The notes under the pieces: model-generated
What the model saw: only the letters and a program-made list of their open reading frames with translations
Database searches by the model: none
Told to the model about the DNA's origin: nothing
Origin: Thermoanaerobacterium sp.
GTDB taxonomy: Bacteria; Bacillota; Thermoanaerobacteria; Thermoanaerobacterales; Thermoanaerobacteraceae
DNA: 10,160 bases
Reading direction: 5' to 3'
NCBI GenBank assembly: GCA_029960905.1
Contig: JASBVU010000038.1
Coordinates: 1 to 10,160 of the forward strand
Shown here: positions 8,189-10,160 of the stretch, piece by piece
Position numbering within the stretch: position 1 is the first letter of the stretch
How the letters are laid out: each line of letters starts with the position of its first letter
Position numbers and translations under genes: made by a program

Positions 8189-8259
8189 TTCGACATTGTA
8201 TTGGCATCCATATTCTTTATCGACACTTAAAAATAAATATTTAATAAATAAATTCGACA
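8189..8259 (-). promoter_or_regulatory. Cluster of three Spo0A-box-like sequences upstream of mbl
   Basis: Reading the minus strand, TGTCGAA occurs at 8253-8259 (extended TTTGTCGAA), TGTCGAT at 8219-8225 and TGTCGAA at 8189-8195. The 0A box consensus is TGTCGAA, so two copies are perfect and one has a single mismatch. All have the same orientation, 34 and 30 bases apart, close to three helical turns each. The middle copy covers the putative -35 and the last abuts the -10 and start site, a layout that would suit repression of the mbl/flagellar operon by Spo0A. This is inference from motif matches only. Confidence 0.55.
8195..8223 (-). promoter_or_regulatory. Candidate sigma-A promoter for mbl-flhO-flhP-flgJ-like
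   Basis: On the minus strand TACAAT (8195-8200) is a five-of-six -10. At 17 bases the -35 is TCGATA (8218-8223), a four-of-six match that coincides with a Spo0A-like box. The start site would be near 8188, just upstream of the mbl AAAGGTG ribosome-binding site. No terminator hairpin is visible after spoIIID, so read-through from spoIIID is also possible. Confidence 0.4.
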
Positions 8260-8294
8260 AATATTTCATAATTCCTCTTTTTAATGTTAAATTT

Positions 8295-8546
8295 TTATTT
8301 GCCTGATTTGTACTTTATTTTAGTAGCATTGCCACCTCTTATATGTCGTTCAGCCTTATTTTTCTCCAGCACTTCTTTAACCTCTTTGTAAAGCTTAGGG
8401 TTTATATTCTCAAGTCTTTCCGTTACATCTTTGTGGACTGTGCTTTTGCTGACACCGAAAACTTTTGCGGCTTCTCTTACAGTCGATTTGTTCTTTATTA
8501 TATATTTTCCTATCTCCAATGTCCTCTCTTCGATATAATCCTTCAA
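8295..8546 (-). CDS. spoIIID: Sporulation transcription factor SpoIIID
   Basis: SpoIIID is a small DNA-binding protein that activates and represses sigma-E-dependent genes in the mother cell. The 83-residue product (from TTG 8546, M-K-D-Y-I-E-E-R-T-L-E-I) matches the family in length and along its whole sequence. A helix-turn-helix spans about 22-42 (STVREAAKVFGVSKSTVHKD), followed by VTERL, the basic KAERHIRGG segment (64-72) and a lysine-rich tail. The open frame extends 25 codons further upstream, but SpoIIID proteins begin at this position, and GGGGG eight bases before the TTG fits a ribosome-binding site, so the TTG start is preferred. It lies between the terminator of the M23 gene and mbl, as in B. 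subtilis where spoIIID precedes mbl. Confidence 0.95.
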   Translation of the reverse strand: MKDYIEERTLEIGKYIIKNKSTVREAAKVFGVSKSTVHKDVTERLENINPKLYKEVKEVLEKNKAERHIRGGNATKIKYKSGK

Positions 8547-8595
8547 TACAAAAACCCCCTTAAGTATAGACCTTTCAATATATTTATATGCGGGG

Positions 8596-8603
8596 ATTGT
8601 ATC
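8596..8603 (-). promoter_or_regulatory. Possible sigma-E-like -10 element for spoIIID
   Basis: On the minus strand GATACAAT differs at one base from the sigma-E -10 consensus CATACAAT and would start transcription about 43 bases before the TTG. I find no convincing sigma-E -35 at 13-15 bases upstream. TTGTCA precedes TACAAT by only 14 bases, too short for sigma-A. The promoter remains tentative. Confidence 0.3.
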
Positions 8604-8631
8604 AATAGAATAAAATGACAAGCTTCAATAC

Positions 8632-8660
8632 AAAAAAATAACAGGGTTTTTCCCTGTTAT
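8632..8660 (-). terminator. Rho-independent terminator of the M23 gene
   Basis: ATAACAGGG (8638-8646) and CCCTGTTAT (8652-8660) make a perfect 9-bp stem around a five-base loop. On the minus strand the stem is followed by seven T residues (complement of 8632-8638). It lies 22 bases after the stop of the M23 gene and isolates it from spoIIID. Confidence 0.9.
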
Positions 8661-8681
8661 CATGATAATAAACGTATTGTT

Positions 8682-9497
8682 TTATTTGTTAAAGTATTGC
8701 ATAGGGTCTATATAATTTCCATCTTTCAATAGCTCAAAGTGAACATGTGGATCTTCGGCAATTTCAAACTTAGCAGTGTTTCCAACTTTTCCTATGACGC
8801 TTCCTTGTTGTACTGCCTGTCCTACTTTTACACTGACGTTGTCGTCAAGATTGCTATAGCGGGTTATATAAGAACCATTTTTTATTTCTACAGTGCTTCC
8901 AAGCCTGCTATCGTCGTACACTTTTGTTACAACGCCGCTCATTGCTGCCACAACATCAGTGCCTAAATCCGCTTTTAAATCAACCCCTTTGTGGGTTGTC
9001 CACTCATCGAGGGTCTTTGAATATGTAAGCTTTGTCACAGCAAACTCCATTACCACATCGCCATTGACTGGTTTTATCAGTGAAAATGTAACATTACTTT
9101 GATTCTTCGTATCCGCACTTGCTGTCGTGATGTTTGACATGGTATTTACAGCGTTATTTGGTTGTGACTTGTTCTCCACTGCCTTCTGTGCTGTATTTGA
9201 TACATCAGTTTTCACGGACGATGCCACACCGGTTGAATTTGCGTTTTCAGCTTTCACCTTATTTTCTTCTTTTACCGTGCTATTATTCTTGGTAGTAGGG
9301 TACTCTGAAGCAGCATTCTTTGTGCTGGAGTCTGTTTTCACAGTGCTTTGTGCAGTACTAAGCTCTGCCATCTTCTTTAAGTTATTGTCTGTAACGTAAA
9401 CAGCAGTTACTGCCACAACAACTATGCACAGAAACAAAATTAAATAGAATCCTTTTCTGTCAAAAAACCTGGCTAAATCGTCTCTATTTATCTTCAC
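8682..9497 (-). CDS. spoIIQ: SpoIIQ-like membrane-anchored M23 (LytM) peptidase-domain protein
   Basis: The 271-residue protein has one N-terminal membrane segment (about 17-35), a long Ser/Thr/Asn/Lys-rich linker (about 45-135) and a C-terminal LytM/M23 domain (about 140-268). Zinc ligands are visible: H169 and D173 in THKGVDLKA, and H253 in HVHFEL with H251. B. subtilis SpoIIQ has lost part of this site, whereas clostridial SpoIIQ can keep it, so this copy resembles the latter and may cleave peptidoglycan. SpoIIQ sits in the forespore membrane and binds SpoIIIAH across the septum during engulfment. The identification rests on architecture and position between spoIID and spoIIID. The GTG start follows AGGAGGTG. 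A sigma-F-like promoter and a hairpin covering the ribosome-binding site lie immediately upstream, and a terminator follows. Confidence 0.8.
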   Translation of the reverse strand: MKINRDDLARFFDRKGFYLILFLCIVVVAVTAVYVTDNNLKKMAELSTAQSTVKTDSSTKNAASEYPTTKNNSTVKEENKVKAENANSTGVASSVKTDVSNTAQKAVENKSQPNNAVNTMSNITTASADTKNQSNVTFSLIKPVNGDVVMEFAVTKLTYSKTLDEWTTHKGVDLKADLGTDVVAAMSGVVTKVYDDSRLGSTVEIKNGSYITRYSNLDDNVSVKVGQAVQQGSVIGKVGNTAKFEIAEDPHVHFELLKDGNYIDPMQYFNK

Positions 9498-9506
9498 AAA
9501 AATTCA

Positions 9507-9555
9507 CCTCCTTTTGGTATTTTAACCAATATAATTTAATTTATACCAAAGGAGG
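9507..9555 (-). repeat. Inverted repeat that can mask the spoIIQ-like gene's Shine-Dalgarno
   Basis: In minus-strand RNA, CCTCCTTTGGTAT (complement of 9543-9555) pairs with ATACCAAAAGGAGG (complement of 9507-9520), giving 13 pairs with one bulged A and a 22-base loop. The 3' arm contains the whole GGAGG ribosome-binding site of the M23 gene, so RNA reading through from spoIID should have it sequestered. No T-run follows the stem directly, which argues against a terminator. Confidence 0.7.
9519..9546 (-). promoter_or_regulatory. Sigma-F/G-like forespore promoter inside the inverted repeat
   Basis: On the minus strand GTATA (9542-9546) and GGTTAAAAT (9519-9527) are separated by 14 bases. They fit the forespore pattern of GYATA and GGnnAnAnT at about 15 bases. 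The start site would be near 9512, just before the GGAGG, so promoter-made RNA would lack the 5' arm of the hairpin. B. subtilis spoIIQ is sigma-F controlled, consistent with this assignment. Confidence 0.55.
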
Positions 9556-9576
9556 TTTTACGACATTTATATAAAC

Positions 9577-10160
9577 TTAAGCTTTTTCATTTTTCAGTTT
9601 TAAAAGGTCATCTATTTTCATTATTTCTACACCTGTATAGTAGTGCTTTAATATGTCTTCAAAGTTTTTGCCGTCTTTCGCCATTGCATTCGCACCGTAT
9701 TGGCTCATTCCTACTCCATGTCCATATCCTATCACATTTATCACTACATTGCTTCCTTTCATGCTAAAGCTAAAGTTCGTAGAATTTAGCTGAAACAAAT
9801 CTTGTATGTCTGTTCCTGTAAAGTCTACACCGCCTATGTTTAGCGATAAAACGTGCCCTGCTTCAGTCCTTTTTACGTTTTTTATGTATCCTAATACGTT
9901 TCTTGTGCTTATATTAGCTTTAGGCGCTTTGCTTTTTATGCGGTTTACAAATTCCTCTGATGATACTGTAACAGTCGTCTTAAATTTCTGGGCTACTTCT
10001 TCCCCTGGAGATGGCACACTTTTTAAGTAAGGAAGATTCTCTTTCCACACGTTAATGGCGTCTTCCGTCTCACCACCGCTTATGGCATGGTATGCAGGCT
10101 CTATAAGCGAATCATCGTACACTATCACAAGGCCTTTTGTATCATTCACCGCTTTAACTA
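9577..10160 (-). CDS. spoIID: SpoIID lytic transglycosylase, C-terminal part (runs off the window)
   Basis: SpoIID is a membrane-anchored mother-cell enzyme that cleaves glycan strands during engulfment, acting with SpoIIM and SpoIIP. The window holds the last 193 codons. No start codon is claimed: the frame is open to base 10160, and the GTG at 10147-10149 is internal. Conserved features are AISGGETED (about 10057-10083), the following LPYLKSVPSPGEE, and near the end GYGHGVGMSQYGA (about 9691-9727) with AMAKDG and ILKHYYTGVEI. These match the SpoIID/LytB family, whose members have roughly 300-350 residues, so the N-terminal anchor and the catalytic Glu region lie outside. It lies upstream of the SpoIIQ-like gene, supporting SpoIID rather than the related LytB amidase enhancer. 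Confidence 0.93.
   Translation of the reverse strand, partial: VKAVNDTKGLVIVYDDSLIEPAYHAISGGETEDAINVWKENLPYLKSVPSPGEEVAQKFKTTVTVSSEEFVNRIKSKAPKANISTRNVLGYIKNVKRTEAGHVLSLNIGGVDFTGTDIQDLFQLNSTNFSFSMKGSNVVINVIGYGHGVGMSQYGANAMAKDGKNFEDILKHYYTGVEIMKIDDLLKLKNEKA

Noticed and set aside
8295..8621. 108-residue version of SpoIIID starting at 8621
   Set aside because: The extra 25 residues do not resemble the family N-terminus, and a ribosome-binding site with good spacing precedes the TTG at 8546.
9507..9555. Inverted repeat between spoIID and spoIIQ as a terminator
   Set aside because: On the minus strand the stem is followed by TGAA before any T-run and contains the next gene's ribosome-binding site; on the plus strand there is no upstream gene to terminate.
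9559..9565. Fourth Spo0A-like box (TGTCGTA on the minus strand) after spoIID
   Set aside because: It has one mismatch, is isolated, and is not placed near a recognisable sigma-A promoter.

Overview
The window looks like chromosomal core sequence from a low-GC, endospore-forming, flagellated anaerobe of the Clostridia. The protein style and gene order suggest a Thermoanaerobacterium/Thermoanaerobacter-type organism; that is inference from recognition, not a database match. Sporulation genes (spoIID, a spoIIQ-type M23 gene, spoIIID), an actin-like mbl gene, flagellar rod genes, fabZ and murJ all lie on the minus strand. Their order resembles the spoIIID-mbl-flhO-flhP-fabZ neighbourhood of Bacillus subtilis. 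The only plus-strand genes are a pair of ABC exporter half-transporters sitting between the flagellar block and fabZ.

Layout from right to left, in the direction of most transcription. spoIID (C-terminal part only, 9577-10160) is followed by a 79-base gap holding a 13-bp inverted repeat and a forespore-type promoter candidate. Next come the spoIIQ-like M23 gene (8682-9497), a strong terminator (8632-8660) and spoIIID (TTG start, 8295-8546). A 129-base gap then carries three Spo0A-box-like sequences. It is followed by an mbl gene broken by one stop codon and one frameshift (7139-8165), flhO (6380-7126), flhP/flgG (5561-6361) and a single-domain FlgJ-type rod-binding protein (5194-5535). A 12-bp hairpin (5161-5191) separates this block from the convergent ABC pair (1597-3363 and 3363-5141). 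The 369-base divergent region 1228-1596 carries an extended -10 promoter in each direction and a 19-codon leader ORF in front of the ABC genes. fabZ (796-1227) and the N-terminal part of murJ (1-779) fill the left end.

How the genes work together. SpoIID, the SpoIIQ-like protein and SpoIIID act in engulfment and mother-cell gene control during sporulation. Mbl, FabZ and MurJ serve cell-wall elongation, membrane lipid synthesis and lipid II export. FlhO, FlhP and the FlgJ-like protein build the flagellar rod and hook base. The two ABC half-transporters have complementary degenerate ATPase motifs, so they should work as one heterodimeric exporter with one catalytic and one degenerate ATP site.

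The window is mostly well-known gene families and I see no new multi-gene system. The points most worth a second look are regulatory. The spoIIQ ribosome-binding site can be hidden by a hairpin whose 5' arm is present only in read-through RNA from spoIID, and a sigma-F-like promoter lies inside that hairpin. Spo0A-like boxes sit around the mbl/flagellar promoter. The mbl gene is disrupted. A possible leader peptide precedes the ABC exporter.
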